Positions 44,989 through 52,948 of a stretch of 64,000 nucleotides of DNA are shown here, in pieces (positions within the stretch are counted from its first letter, which is position 1; every line of letters starts with the position of its first letter). The position numbers and the translations under genes are program-made. The notes beneath the pieces are model-generated. The model worked only from the letters and a program-made list of their open reading frames with translations, was not told the origin of the DNA and did not search any database. The DNA lies in the NCBI GenBank assembly GCA_900112325.1, contig FOLJ01000021.1, forward strand, positions 57,321 to 121,320, given 5' to 3'. This DNA comes from Micromonospora sediminimaris (GTDB taxonomy: Bacteria; Actinomycetota; Actinomycetes; Mycobacteriales; Micromonosporaceae).

Positions 44989-45210
44989 GCGAGTCGGTGG
45001 GGGGTGGCGGCGGGGTCTGGTCCAGGCGAGGAAGCGGGAGAAGCCGGCGAGGTAGATCGACAGGCCGGTCGGGTTGTGTTCGTACTCCGCCCGCAGCAGT
45101 AGTCGCGCCTCCCCGCAGGGCCAGGGCTGCCCGTCGGTACGGCAGCACCAGGTCGGCCGTAGCGGGGTGTGTGGTGGTCGGGCTGGTCCGGCCGCGCGCT
45201 CTTTGAACAC
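44965..45210 (-). CDS. Small WPC-motif protein (actinobacterial family often labelled 'flavin reductase')
   Basis: 81 residues from GTG 45210 with GGAG six bases upstream. The core LRPTWCCRTDGQPWPCGEARLLLRAEYEHNPTGLSIYLAGFSRFLAW matches a widespread small actinobacterial family with the pattern W-x-C-R-x(2)-G-x-P-W-P-C. These genes often sit beside XRE/DUF397 pairs, as here. The two or three Cys suggest metal or thiol chemistry; the label 'flavin reductase' in databases is not supported by any visible flavin site. The final eight codons and stop run into an inverted repeat, so the C-terminus may be non-native. Confidence 0.6.
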   Translation of the reverse strand: MFKERAAGPARPPHTPLRPTWCCRTDGQPWPCGEARLLLRAEYEHNPTGLSIYLAGFSRFLAWTRPRRHPPPTRRSCSCGP

Positions 45211-45230
45211 ATCAAGCTCCGGCGAGGAAG

Positions 45231-45280
45231 GCTCTGGGTACATCTGTTGTCGCCAGAGCAGCAACAGATGTACCCAGAGC
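45231..45280. repeat. Perfect 19-bp inverted repeat, 12-base loop
   Basis: GCTCTGGGTACATCTGTTG (45231-45249) with exact complement 45262-45280. It lies in the divergent gap between the small WPC protein and the XRE regulator. The rest of this 282-bp gap shows no gene. Confidence 0.85.
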
Positions 45281-45492
45281 GGGCTGGGTGAGGTTGCCCG
45301 CGGGGGATGCGGGCGGCCCCCGCCTGAACCCGTCCGCGCCCTCCGGGCCACGACCGAATCCGGCATAGCTGACAGTCTGGTGACCGGACCACTACTGTCG
45401 GAAGGCATCGAGGCTGGTGGTGGCCCTGGTGCGCACCGGAGCTGCCGCCGAGAGATACCGAGTGGTTCTCGGCAGATGGTTGTGGAGGCAGT

Positions 45493-46293
45493 GTGGAACA
45501 GACGACGGCGGATCTGATCCGGTCACAGTTACGCCGACTGCGGGTCGCCGCCGGGCACACCCAGGAGGAGTTCGGAAAGCTGGTGCACTACTCGGCGTCC
45601 ATGGTCTCCGCCGTCGAGACCGGCACCCGACCGTACGATCGTCAGCTGCTGGCCCGGGCCGACGAGGTGCTGACCTCCGGCGGCCTGCTGGCGTCGCTGC
45701 TGCGGATCGCCGAGCGGGAAGGACAGCCGTCCTGGTTCCTGCCCTGGTTGGACGCCGAACGCCAGGCCCGGCAGCTTCGGGTCTTCCAGCCCACGCTGGT
45801 CCCCGCGCTGCTTCAGACCGAGGGCTACGCCCGCGCGGTGATCCGCTGCGACGACCTGCTCAGCGACGAGGAGGTGGAGCAGCGGGTGGCCGCCCGGCTG
45901 GACCGGCAGACCATCCTCGACCAGCCCGACCCGCCGCAGCTCATAGCGGTCGTCGACGAGGCCATCGTGCATCGGCGGGAGGAGCGTCTCCGGACGCCCA
46001 TGGCGCACCAGATCGAGCACCTGATCGCCTGCGCCGAGCGGCCGAACGTCAGCGTCCACGTCGTGCCGCTCAGCGTCGGGCTGCACGTCGGCCTCTACGG
46101 CTCGTTCTCGCTGGCCCGAGGTGTGGACGGTGGCTGGGTGGCGAGCCAGGAGACCCAACTGACCGCGTCACCGACCGACAACGAGGCGAATCTGGCTACC
46201 CTGTTGGCGCGCTGGGAGACGGTGCGCAACGAGGCGCTGTCCCGCCAGCAGTCGATCGCACTCCTCAACGAGATGGTGAAGTCATGGCCCTGA
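45493..46293 (+). CDS. XRE-family regulator with DUF5753 domain
   Basis: 266 residues from GTG 45493 (GGAGG four bases upstream). The N-terminal helix-turn-helix is LIRSQLRRLRVAAGHTQEEFGKLVHYSASMVSAVETGTRPYDRQLL. The rest is a DUF5753 domain (PSWFLPWLDAERQARQLRVFQPTLVPALLQTEGYARAVI to EANLATLLARWETVRNEALS). Such proteins pair with a small DUF397 protein encoded immediately downstream, as in BldB/WhiJ-type developmental systems of Streptomyces. Its stop overlaps the DUF397 start by 10 bp. Confidence 0.93.
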   Translation: MEQTTADLIRSQLRRLRVAAGHTQEEFGKLVHYSASMVSAVETGTRPYDRQLLARADEVLTSGGLLASLLRIAEREGQPSWFLPWLDAERQARQLRVFQPTLVPALLQTEGYARAVIRCDDLLSDEEVEQRVAARLDRQTILDQPDPPQLIAVVDEAIVHRREERLRTPMAHQIEHLIACAERPNVSVHVVPLSVGLHVGLYGSFSLARGVDGGWVASQETQLTASPTDNEANLATLLARWETVRNEALSRQQSIALLNEMVKSWP

Positions 46294-46466
46294 ACGGCGC
46301 GACCTGGCGTACCTCCACCCGCAGCGGGAGCACCGACTGCGTGGAGGTGGCCGACAACCTGCCCGGCGTGGTGGCCGTCCGGGACAGCAAGGACCGGCAG
46401 GGTCCGGTGCTCGCGTTCACCCCGTCGACCTGGCGGTCCTTCGTCGACAAGGTCAAGCGGCCTTGA
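46284..46466 (+). CDS. DUF397 protein
   Basis: 60 residues from ATG 46284: NGATWRTSTRSGSTDCVEVADNLPGVVAVRDSKDRQGPVLAFTPSTWRSFVDKVK. The DUF397 hallmarks W-R-x-S-x-x-S, C-V-E-V-A, V-R-D-S-K and the final W-x-x-F are all present. It is the cognate partner of the overlapping XRE gene. In Streptomyces such pairs govern development and antibiotic production, possibly as a sensor and antagonist; the target here is unknown. Confidence 0.93.
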   Translation: MALNGATWRTSTRSGSTDCVEVADNLPGVVAVRDSKDRQGPVLAFTPSTWRSFVDKVKRP

Positions 46467-46594
46467 TCCGCCGCACCGTCCCACGCTGAGCCACCAACGC
46501 CCTCAGCTCGACAGCGCGCCCGCACCACACCTCAGGGCTCGCCGGCCGGAGCAGCACGATCCGGCGGCCGCCGGAAGACCGACGGGGAGACCGG

Positions 46595-47857
46595 ATGGCA
46601 CAGCACGAGCCCGACGAGCCCGACGAGGCCGAGCCGAGGCCGGCCGAACCCGACCGGCCCGAGGCAGGTCGAGGTGACGCGACGCAAGCCCGGGAGGCGA
46701 CGCCGGAGGGCGCGCGGGCGGCAGGCCTCGGCGGGGATACGAGGAACGCGTTGCCAGCCGGCGAGACCGCCACGGTCGGCGGTGCGCAGCGTCCGGAAGG
46801 GGCCGACTCCGGCCGCTTCGGCACTCCCGGGCGACCGCTGCGACGCAACAGTTTCCTGGTCGGATTCACCGGGGCGCTCGGCGTGCTGCTCGCGTACGCG
46901 GTCTATCTGGGGGTGCGCAACGCCGCGGGGATCCTGGTCCTGGTGGTGATCGCGCTCTTCCTCGCGGTGGGCCTGCACCCGGCGGTGATCCGGCTGCGGT
47001 CCTGGGGGTTCCCGCGCGGGTTGGCCGTGGCGACGGTCGTGCTTGTCGTGCTGGCGCTGCTCGCCGCCGGGGTGCTGGCGCTGGTGCCGCCGATCGTGAC
47101 CCAGTCCGGGCAGTTCATCGAGCAGTTGCCGAGCTACCTTGAGTCACTGCGCCGCAACGAGACGGTGAACGACCTGGTCGAGCGGTTCGACCTGATGCGG
47201 CGTGCGCAGGAGGCGGCCAGCGCGGACGTGGTCGGTCGGGCGTTGGGCGGAGTGCTCGGCGGCGCCCAACTGGTCTTCGGCACCGTGTTCCGGGTGCTGA
47301 CCGTGCTGGTGCTGACCATCTACTTCCTGGTCTACTTCGACCGGCTCCGCGACCTCGGCTACGCCCTGGTACCGCGCTCCCGTCGTCAGCGGGTGCAGCT
47401 GATCGGCGACGAGATCCTGACCAAGGTCGGGGCGTACATGGTCGGCGCGCTCGCCATCGCGGTCCTGGCCGGTGCGAGCACCTTCGTGTTCGCGCTGATC
47501 GTCGGCCTGCCATATCCGTTCGCGCTGGCGGTGGTGGTCGCGGTGACCGACCTCATCCCACAGATCGGCGCCACCCTCGGTGCCGTGATCGTCAGCCTGG
47601 TCGGCTTCGCCACCGACCCCTCGGTCGGCATCGCCTGCGTGATCTTCTTCGTGATCTACCAGCAGGTCGAGAACTACCTCATCTATCCCAAGATCATGCG
47701 ACGTTCGGTGCAGGTCAACGAGGTCGCGGCGCTGGTAGCCGCGCTGCTCGGGGTGTCGCTGGTGGGGGTGATCGGCGCGCTGATCGCCATCCCGACGGTG
47801 GCCGCCATCCAGCTGATCCTCCGTGAGGTGATCCTCCCCCGCCAGGATGCCCGCTGA
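46595..47857 (+). CDS. AI-2E/PerM-family membrane transporter
   Basis: 420 residues. A long disordered acidic N-terminus (about 85) precedes an eight-helix PerM/AI-2E exporter-family core: FLVGFTGALGVLLAYAVYLG, AGILVLVVIALFLAVGLHPAV, GLAVATVVLVVLALLAAGVLALVPPIVTQSGQFIEQLPSYLESL, and the conserved QIGATLGAVIVSLVGF and YQQVENYLIYPKIM segments. Family members export quorum signals or act as Na/H antiporters; the substrate is open. GGGGAG five bases before ATG 46595. Confidence 0.92.
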   Translation: MAQHEPDEPDEAEPRPAEPDRPEAGRGDATQAREATPEGARAAGLGGDTRNALPAGETATVGGAQRPEGADSGRFGTPGRPLRRNSFLVGFTGALGVLLAYAVYLGVRNAAGILVLVVIALFLAVGLHPAVIRLRSWGFPRGLAVATVVLVVLALLAAGVLALVPPIVTQSGQFIEQLPSYLESLRRNETVNDLVERFDLMRRAQEAASADVVGRALGGVLGGAQLVFGTVFRVLTVLVLTIYFLVYFDRLRDLGYALVPRSRRQRVQLIGDEILTKVGAYMVGALAIAVLAGASTFVFALIVGLPYPFALAVVVAVTDLIPQIGATLGAVIVSLVGFATDPSVGIACVIFFVIYQQVENYLIYPKIMRRSVQVNEVAALVAALLGVSLVGVIGALIAIPTVAAIQLILREVILPRQDAR

Positions 47858-47902
47858 CCCGCCGGCCAGGGCAGACCGGCACCGGCTCGCCGGGCCGGGA
47901 GC

Positions 47903-48712
47903 TCAGTCGGCCCGACGCTGCGGTGGGCCGGACACCGGCGTGTCGGCGAACGCGGCGACCGTCCGGTCGGCGTACGCGCTGGCGTCGCCGGTCTCCATCG
48001 GGCCGTCCCAGGTGGTCGGTAGCGGCACCGGCACCGCCGGGTTGACCCGCCGGACCACCTCGTCCAGCACGGTCTCGGCGTCGCCGACCCAGAGGTGCTT
48101 GGCACCGGGTACACCGACGACCTCGGCCTGTGGCACCGCCGCGAACTGCTCACGGGCCTGCTCCGGGCGCAGGTAGTCGTCGAACTCCGGCACCAGCGCG
48201 GTGAGTGGCTTGCCCGACTCGGCCCACTCGTCGAGGTCGGACCGGCCGGAGTAGCGCAGCGGCGGGGAGAGCAGGATCGCGCCGGTCACCGCCGGGTCGC
48301 AGCCGTAGCGCAGCGCCAGGTCGGTGCCGAACGACCAGCCCAGCAGCCAGACGTTCGGCAGTTCGTGGAACTCGGCGTACTCGATCGCGGCGGCGACGTC
48401 GAAGCGCTCGCCGACGGCGGAGTCGAAGCTGCCCTCGCTGGTGCCGCGCACGCTGCTGGTGCCCCGGGTGTTGAATCTGAGCACGGCCAGGTCGGCCAGG
48501 GCGGGCAGTCGCCAGGCCGCCTTGCGGAAGACGTGGCTGTCCATCATCCCGCCGTGGGTGGGCAGCGGATGCAGGCAGACCAGCGTCGCGGCCGGTTCCC
48601 GGTCGACCGGGCGGGCCAACTCGCCGACCAACCGCAGCTCATCCGCGGTGTGCAGCTCGATGTCCTCCCGGTGCCCCGGCAGGATCGAGGAGGCACGGAT
48701 AGCTTTACTCAC
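47903..48712 (-). CDS. Alpha/beta hydrolase
   Basis: About 269 residues from GTG 48712 (no strong ribosome-binding site; the frame is open further upstream). Fold features: AATLVCLHPLPTHGGMMDS, VLRFNTRGTSSVRGTSEGSFD, the nucleophile-elbow-like LLGWSFGTDLALRYG (GWSFG, Ser nucleophile) and a C-terminal GAKHLWVGD with the catalytic His. It resembles short hydrolases acting on small acyl esters (COG2945-like). No function is evident from context. Confidence 0.85.
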   Translation of the reverse strand: MSKAIRASSILPGHREDIELHTADELRLVGELARPVDREPAATLVCLHPLPTHGGMMDSHVFRKAAWRLPALADLAVLRFNTRGTSSVRGTSEGSFDSAVGERFDVAAAIEYAEFHELPNVWLLGWSFGTDLALRYGCDPAVTGAILLSPPLRYSGRSDLDEWAESGKPLTALVPEFDDYLRPEQAREQFAAVPQAEVVGVPGAKHLWVGDAETVLDEVVRRVNPAVPVPLPTTWDGPMETGDASAYADRTVAAFADTPVSGPPQRRAD

Positions 48713-48789
48713 CCGCCCATTGTCCCGTGCCGCCCACCGCTCCGCTCTCGACGTGACCAAGATCGCGAAGGTGACTCCGGGCCGCGCCG

Positions 48790-49116
48790 TCAGCCGTGGC
48801 GGGGCGCGTTGCGCCCGCGCTGGATGACCGGGGCCCGGCGGTCGCGGGCACGCCAACAGCCGGTGTGCCAGTGCCGCCGGTCGGTCAGGTCGCCCCGGCC
48901 GTCCGCCGGCCAGGCGACCACGTGCGCCACGCCGGGCCGGATCTCCTGGTCGCACCCGGGGCAGCGGTACGTCTTTGTGGACGCGCCGCCGCTGATGCCG
49001 CGCACCTGCCACTCGCCGTCCCGCCACTGCTGGACTGCGGCAACGCCGTGCCGGGCGCGCTCGGTGTCGAGGCGCACCGCGTCGTCACGGCGGGGACGGT
49101 TGCGACGGGGACTCAC
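48790..49116 (-). CDS. Small zinc-ribbon-like hypothetical protein
   Basis: 108 residues. A basic N-terminus (SPRRNRPRRDDAVRL) is followed by a likely metal site, YRCPGCDQEIRPGVAHVVAW ... RRHWHTGCWRARDRR (C-x2-C, then H-x-H-x2-C). This is a conserved actinobacterial family often mislabelled 'ATP/GTP-binding protein'. The nearby downstream hydrolase is on the same strand, 77 bp away. No function is known to me. Confidence 0.8.
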   Translation of the reverse strand: MSPRRNRPRRDDAVRLDTERARHGVAAVQQWRDGEWQVRGISGGASTKTYRCPGCDQEIRPGVAHVVAWPADGRGDLTDRRHWHTGCWRARDRRAPVIQRGRNAPRHG

Positions 49117-49151
49117 GTCGTCAAGCGTACGGTCGAGCTGCCGTGCCCCGG

Positions 49152-50936
49152 TCAGCGGCGGGTGTGGTCGCGGAAGCCGCGGCCGGTCTTGCGGCCCAGG
49201 TAACCCGCGGTGACCAGGTGCTCCAGCAGCGGCGCCGGGGCGAACCCGGGCTCCCGCAGTTCCAGGTACAGCTCCCGCTGGATGGCCAGCGCCACGTCCA
49301 GGCCGACCACGTCGAGCAGCTCGAACGGGCCCATCGGGTAACCGCAGCCCAGCTTCATCGCGTGGTCGATGTCGTCGGTGGTGGAGTAGCTGGCCTCCAG
49401 CATCCGCACCGCGTCGTTGAGATACGGGAACAGCAGCGCGTTGACGATGAAACCGGACCGGTCGCCGCAGACCACACCGGTCTTGCCCAGCGTGGCACTG
49501 ACGGCCTGAGCGGTGGCGATGGTCTCGGCCGAGGTACGGATCGTCCGGACGATCTCCACAAGCGGCATCGCCGGGGCCGGGTTGAAGAAGTGCAGACCGA
49601 CCACGTCGGCCGGGCGCTGGGTGGCCATCGCCACCTCGATCACCGGCAGCGACGAGGTGGTGGTCGCCAGCACCACGCCCGGCTTGCAGATCTCGTCCAG
49701 GCTGGCGAAGAGGGCCTTCTTGACGCTGAGTTCCTCGACCACCGCCTCGACCACCAGATCCACGTCGGCCAGGTGGTCCAGCGTCGCCGACCAGTTGATC
49801 CGGCCGAGCGCGGCGTCCCGGTCCGCCTCGCTGAGCCGGCCCCGGACCACGCCCTTGTTCAGCGAGGTCTGCACCGCCTCGAAGACCTTGGCCGACTGCT
49901 CCGCACCACGGGTCACCGACACCACCTCGTAGCCCGCCTTGGCGAAGACCTCGATGATCCCGGTGGCCATCGTCCCGGAACCCACGATGCCGATCTTGGT
50001 CACGGCCGCGTCGGACACTGCCGGTTCCGTCGTGGTCGGCGTCTGCTCGTCCGGTACGACCTTCGGCGAACCGGGCCGCTCGTAGGTGTAGAAGCCCCGG
50101 CCGGACTTCCGCCCGAGCAGCCCTGCGGTCACCATCTGCTTGAGCAACGGCACCGGGGCGTGCCGGCGGTCCCGGCCACCACGCCGGTACATGGTGTCCA
50201 GGATCTCGTACGCGGTGTCCAGGCCGATCAGGTCCATCAGCGCGAGCGGACCCATGGGCAGTCCGCAGCCGAGCTTCATGGCCGCGTCGATGTCCTCACG
50301 GGTGGCGTACCGGGACTCGAACATGTCGACGGCGTGGTTGAGGTAGCCGAAGAGCAACGCGTTGGCGATGAACCCGGCCCGGTCGCTGATGGTCACGTCG
50401 ACCTTGCCGAGCCGTCCGCAGAGCGCCTCCACGTCGGCCACCACGTCGGCTGAGGTGACCACCGTGCGTACCACCTCGACCAGCTTCATCACCGGTGCGG
50501 GATTGAAGAAGTGGATGCCGACGACCTGGTTGGGGCGCGCGGTGGCCACGGAGATCTCGGTGACGCTCAGCGACGAGGTGTTGGTGGCGAGGATGGCCTC
50601 GGGCTTGCAGACCCGATCCAGCTCGGCGAAGAGCCGCTGCTTGAGGTCGAGGTGCTCGGGCACCGCCTCGATCACCAGGTCCACCGAGTGCAGCGCGTCC
50701 AGACCGACGGCGAAGGTGACCCGGGCCAGCAGGGCGTCCCGGTCGGCCTCGGTGAGCTTGCCCCTGGCCACCGCCCGGTCCGTCGAGCCGGTCAGGTTCG
50801 CCCGCCCACGGTCGAGCGCGGCGTCGGAGATCTCCACGGCCACCACGTCGATGCCGTTACGGGCGAAGACCTCGACGATGCCGGCACCCATGGTGCCCAG
50901 ACCCACCACACCCACGCTGGTGAACTCGCGCGCCAC
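49152..50936 (-). CDS. Fused double 3-hydroxyacyl-CoA dehydrogenase
   Basis: 594 residues from GTG 50936 (GGGGAGG seven bases upstream). Two complete dehydrogenase units lie in tandem, about 1-290 and 312-594. Each has a Rossmann GxGxMG/A motif (VGVVGLGTMGAGIVEVFARNG; IGIVGSGTMATGIIEVFAKAG). Each keeps the catalytic His (GIHFFNPAP; GLHFFNPAP), Glu (LVEVVRT; LVEIVRT) and Asn (FIANALLF; FIVNALLF). A Pro/Thr-rich linker joins them. Substrate is probably 3-hydroxybutyryl-CoA or a phenylacetate-pathway 3-hydroxyadipyl-CoA. The promoter side has a TAACCT box and an ATGAACGG element. Confidence 0.93.
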   Translation of the reverse strand: MAREFTSVGVVGLGTMGAGIVEVFARNGIDVVAVEISDAALDRGRANLTGSTDRAVARGKLTEADRDALLARVTFAVGLDALHSVDLVIEAVPEHLDLKQRLFAELDRVCKPEAILATNTSSLSVTEISVATARPNQVVGIHFFNPAPVMKLVEVVRTVVTSADVVADVEALCGRLGKVDVTISDRAGFIANALLFGYLNHAVDMFESRYATREDIDAAMKLGCGLPMGPLALMDLIGLDTAYEILDTMYRRGGRDRRHAPVPLLKQMVTAGLLGRKSGRGFYTYERPGSPKVVPDEQTPTTTEPAVSDAAVTKIGIVGSGTMATGIIEVFAKAGYEVVSVTRGAEQSAKVFEAVQTSLNKGVVRGRLSEADRDAALGRINWSATLDHLADVDLVVEAVVEELSVKKALFASLDEICKPGVVLATTTSSLPVIEVAMATQRPADVVGLHFFNPAPAMPLVEIVRTIRTSAETIATAQAVSATLGKTGVVCGDRSGFIVNALLFPYLNDAVRMLEASYSTTDDIDHAMKLGCGYPMGPFELLDVVGLDVALAIQRELYLELREPGFAPAPLLEHLVTAGYLGRKTGRGFRDHTRR

Positions 50937-51097
50937 GACCCGGCCTCCCCTGTCCGCAACGACACGGCCCGAAATGAACGGCCGCTAAGGTTATGCGCGC
51001 GAGTCTGCCACGTGACGCACGGTTGTCGAGGCGCCGTGGCACATGTCACCGATGCCCGGTTTACCCACCTGGCGGGTAGTCGGGTGCTCCGGGCTGG

Positions 51098-52162
51098 TCA
51101 GGCCGGAGCGACCCCGGCGAGAGCGAGCAACTCCGCGACAAACTCCGCCGGGCGCTCCAGGTGTGGGCTGTGCCCGCAGCCGGGCAGCGCCACCTCCCGG
51201 TAGCTTCCGCCAGCGGCGACGTACCGGTCGAGCACCGCACGGATCTGCCCGATCATCGGCTGCGGTGGGCACGCCTGCGCCCCGGGCCAGCCGGGCACCA
51301 CGCCCAGCGCTCCGAGCTGCGCCAGATCGAACAGCGAGGTGTCCGAGACGATCACGTCAGACTCACCGCGGATCCAGGTGACCGGGGGCTTGGGTGTCAC
51401 GGCCACCAGCTCCTCGGCGACCCGGAAACGCGCGAGTGCGTTGAGCACGCCACGGCCACCCGGTGCGCTCCCCGGCCAGTTCGTCGAGGACACCGCGTCG
51501 CCGGGGTAGTTGTCCGGGCCGGTGGCGGTGGAGAGCAGGCTGTCGAGCAGCAGTTCCTCGTCGTCGCCGAGGCAGGCGGGGTCCGCCACGTACGCGGACC
51601 GCAGCACACTGCGCGGGCTGGTCCGCGCCTCGGCGCCGCGGTCGCCGGCGGCCAGCCGCGCGACGAAGTCGCCGCTCGTCGCGCCCGCGCCGGAGCCGGC
51701 GAGGTCGGGCGTGGTCGGGGTGCCGGCCAGGTCGCGGGTGGCTCCGAAGCCGTACGGGGACACCGGTGCCGCGAGCAGCAGCCCGGCAATTCGGTCCGGG
51801 TGGTCCACCAGCAGGCGCATCGCCACTCCGCCACCGAGCGAGTGGCCGACCACCAGGGGCCGGGCGCCCTCGGCGAAGAGCGACGGCTCGTCGAGCAACG
51901 CCGCCACGTCGTCGGCGAAGTCGGTCAGGCCACGGTTGGCGTCTACCGGGGCGGTCTGCGTGGCGCCGTAGCCACGCAGATCCGGCGCGACCACTCGGAC
52001 GGTCTCCGGCAGGCGGCGCACCAGCGGCTCCCAGAAGGCGGCCGAGGAACAGTTGCCGTGCACGAGCACCACCGGTACGCCGTCGACCGGTCCGGCCACC
52101 CGGACGGCCTGGGTGATTCCGTTCGCGGTGACGACCTGCTGCTGGGTCTCCATCCGCGGCAT
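51098..52162 (-). CDS. Alpha/beta hydrolase
   Basis: About 354 residues from ATG 52162 (ATG 52153 or 52201 also possible; no clear ribosome-binding site). Standard fold: GVPVVLVHGNCSSAAFWEPLVRRL (oxyanion HGN), VVAPDLRGYGAT, LVVGHSLGGGVAMRL (nucleophile Ser in GHSLGG), and C-terminal LPGCGHSPHLERPAEF (catalytic His). A roughly 100-residue cap lies between. It could be an epoxide hydrolase, esterase or C-C hydrolase; nothing in the context decides. Confidence 0.88.
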   Translation of the reverse strand: MPRMETQQQVVTANGITQAVRVAGPVDGVPVVLVHGNCSSAAFWEPLVRRLPETVRVVAPDLRGYGATQTAPVDANRGLTDFADDVAALLDEPSLFAEGARPLVVGHSLGGGVAMRLLVDHPDRIAGLLLAAPVSPYGFGATRDLAGTPTTPDLAGSGAGATSGDFVARLAAGDRGAEARTSPRSVLRSAYVADPACLGDDEELLLDSLLSTATGPDNYPGDAVSSTNWPGSAPGGRGVLNALARFRVAEELVAVTPKPPVTWIRGESDVIVSDTSLFDLAQLGALGVVPGWPGAQACPPQPMIGQIRAVLDRYVAAGGSYREVALPGCGHSPHLERPAEFVAELLALAGVAPA

Positions 52163-52240
52163 GCTGCCACGATCGACACCGCCGGTCCATATGGTCGGCA
52201 CCCATCTGCGGCCGGGCCGACGTGTGACCGAGGCTCGTCG

Positions 52241-52696
52241 TCAGCGGCGGACGCCGACCACGGCTGCCGCGCCGGGCTGCCCGGGCACCACAGGTGTCTC
52301 GACCGTGGCGGGCAGCGGTCGGTTCGGTCGCCGCTCCTGGCGGGGCAGTTCGAAGCTCAGGCCCACCGGGTCCGTCCGGGCCAGGCCCGGGTCGAAGAAC
52401 CTCAGCTCGCTACCGCCGATCCGGATCACGTCGCCGTCGCTGAGCCGGACGACCTCGGTGACCCGGCGGTCGTTCACCCAGGTGCCGTTGGTGGAACCGA
52501 GATCCACCAGAGAGGCAACCTCCCCGGCCCGCCAGATCTCGACGTGTCGACGGCTCAGGTGCGGATCGTGCACGACGATGTCGACCGCCGGGTCGCGACC
52601 GATCACCTGTGGCCGACGCGGCAGCCGAAAGCGCTGCCCCCGCATCGGCCCGGCAGCCACCGTCAACAGCGGCATCAGTTGCGGATGTTCCTCCAT
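52241..52696 (-). CDS. FHA-domain protein
   Basis: 151 residues. The forkhead-associated domain covers about 10-100: FRLPRRPQVIGRDPAVDIVVHDPHLSRRHVEIWRAGEVASLVDLGSTNGTWVNDRRV. All the phosphothreonine-binding residues (GR, SRRH, NG) are present. The C-terminal 50 residues are Pro/Ala-rich. It should read a Ser/Thr-kinase signal; no kinase gene is nearby. It is a stand-alone gene. Confidence 0.92.
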   Translation of the reverse strand: MEEHPQLMPLLTVAAGPMRGQRFRLPRRPQVIGRDPAVDIVVHDPHLSRRHVEIWRAGEVASLVDLGSTNGTWVNDRRVTEVVRLSDGDVIRIGGSELRFFDPGLARTDPVGLSFELPRQERRPNRPLPATVETPVVPGQPGAAAVVGVRR

Positions 52697-52936
52697 GGAC
52701 AGTCAGTCCTTCCACCCGTGCGACGATCCCGGATCAGGGTTTCACCAGCGGGTGTCCACCTTCACCATCCAGCCGGATGCGTACCGGCAACCATCCGGGT
52801 GCTTTGTGTTCACATCTTCCACGGCGGCCGGCAACGGAACTGTCGGCCGGACGCGAGGTTCGTCCGGTTCAACCACCCGGACGGCCGGGAGGATTCGCCC
52901 GTTTCCCCACCCCTACCGGCGAGTAATTCTCGCGTC

Positions 52937-52942
52937 TAGACT
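52937..52942 (+). promoter_or_regulatory. -10 box of a leaderless promoter
   Basis: TAGACT (TANNNT) ends six bases before the ATG at 52949 with no ribosome-binding site between, the usual form of actinobacterial leaderless mRNAs. The 252-bp gap 52697-52948 shows no gene. Confidence 0.6.
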
Positions 52943-52948
52943 TCCGCC

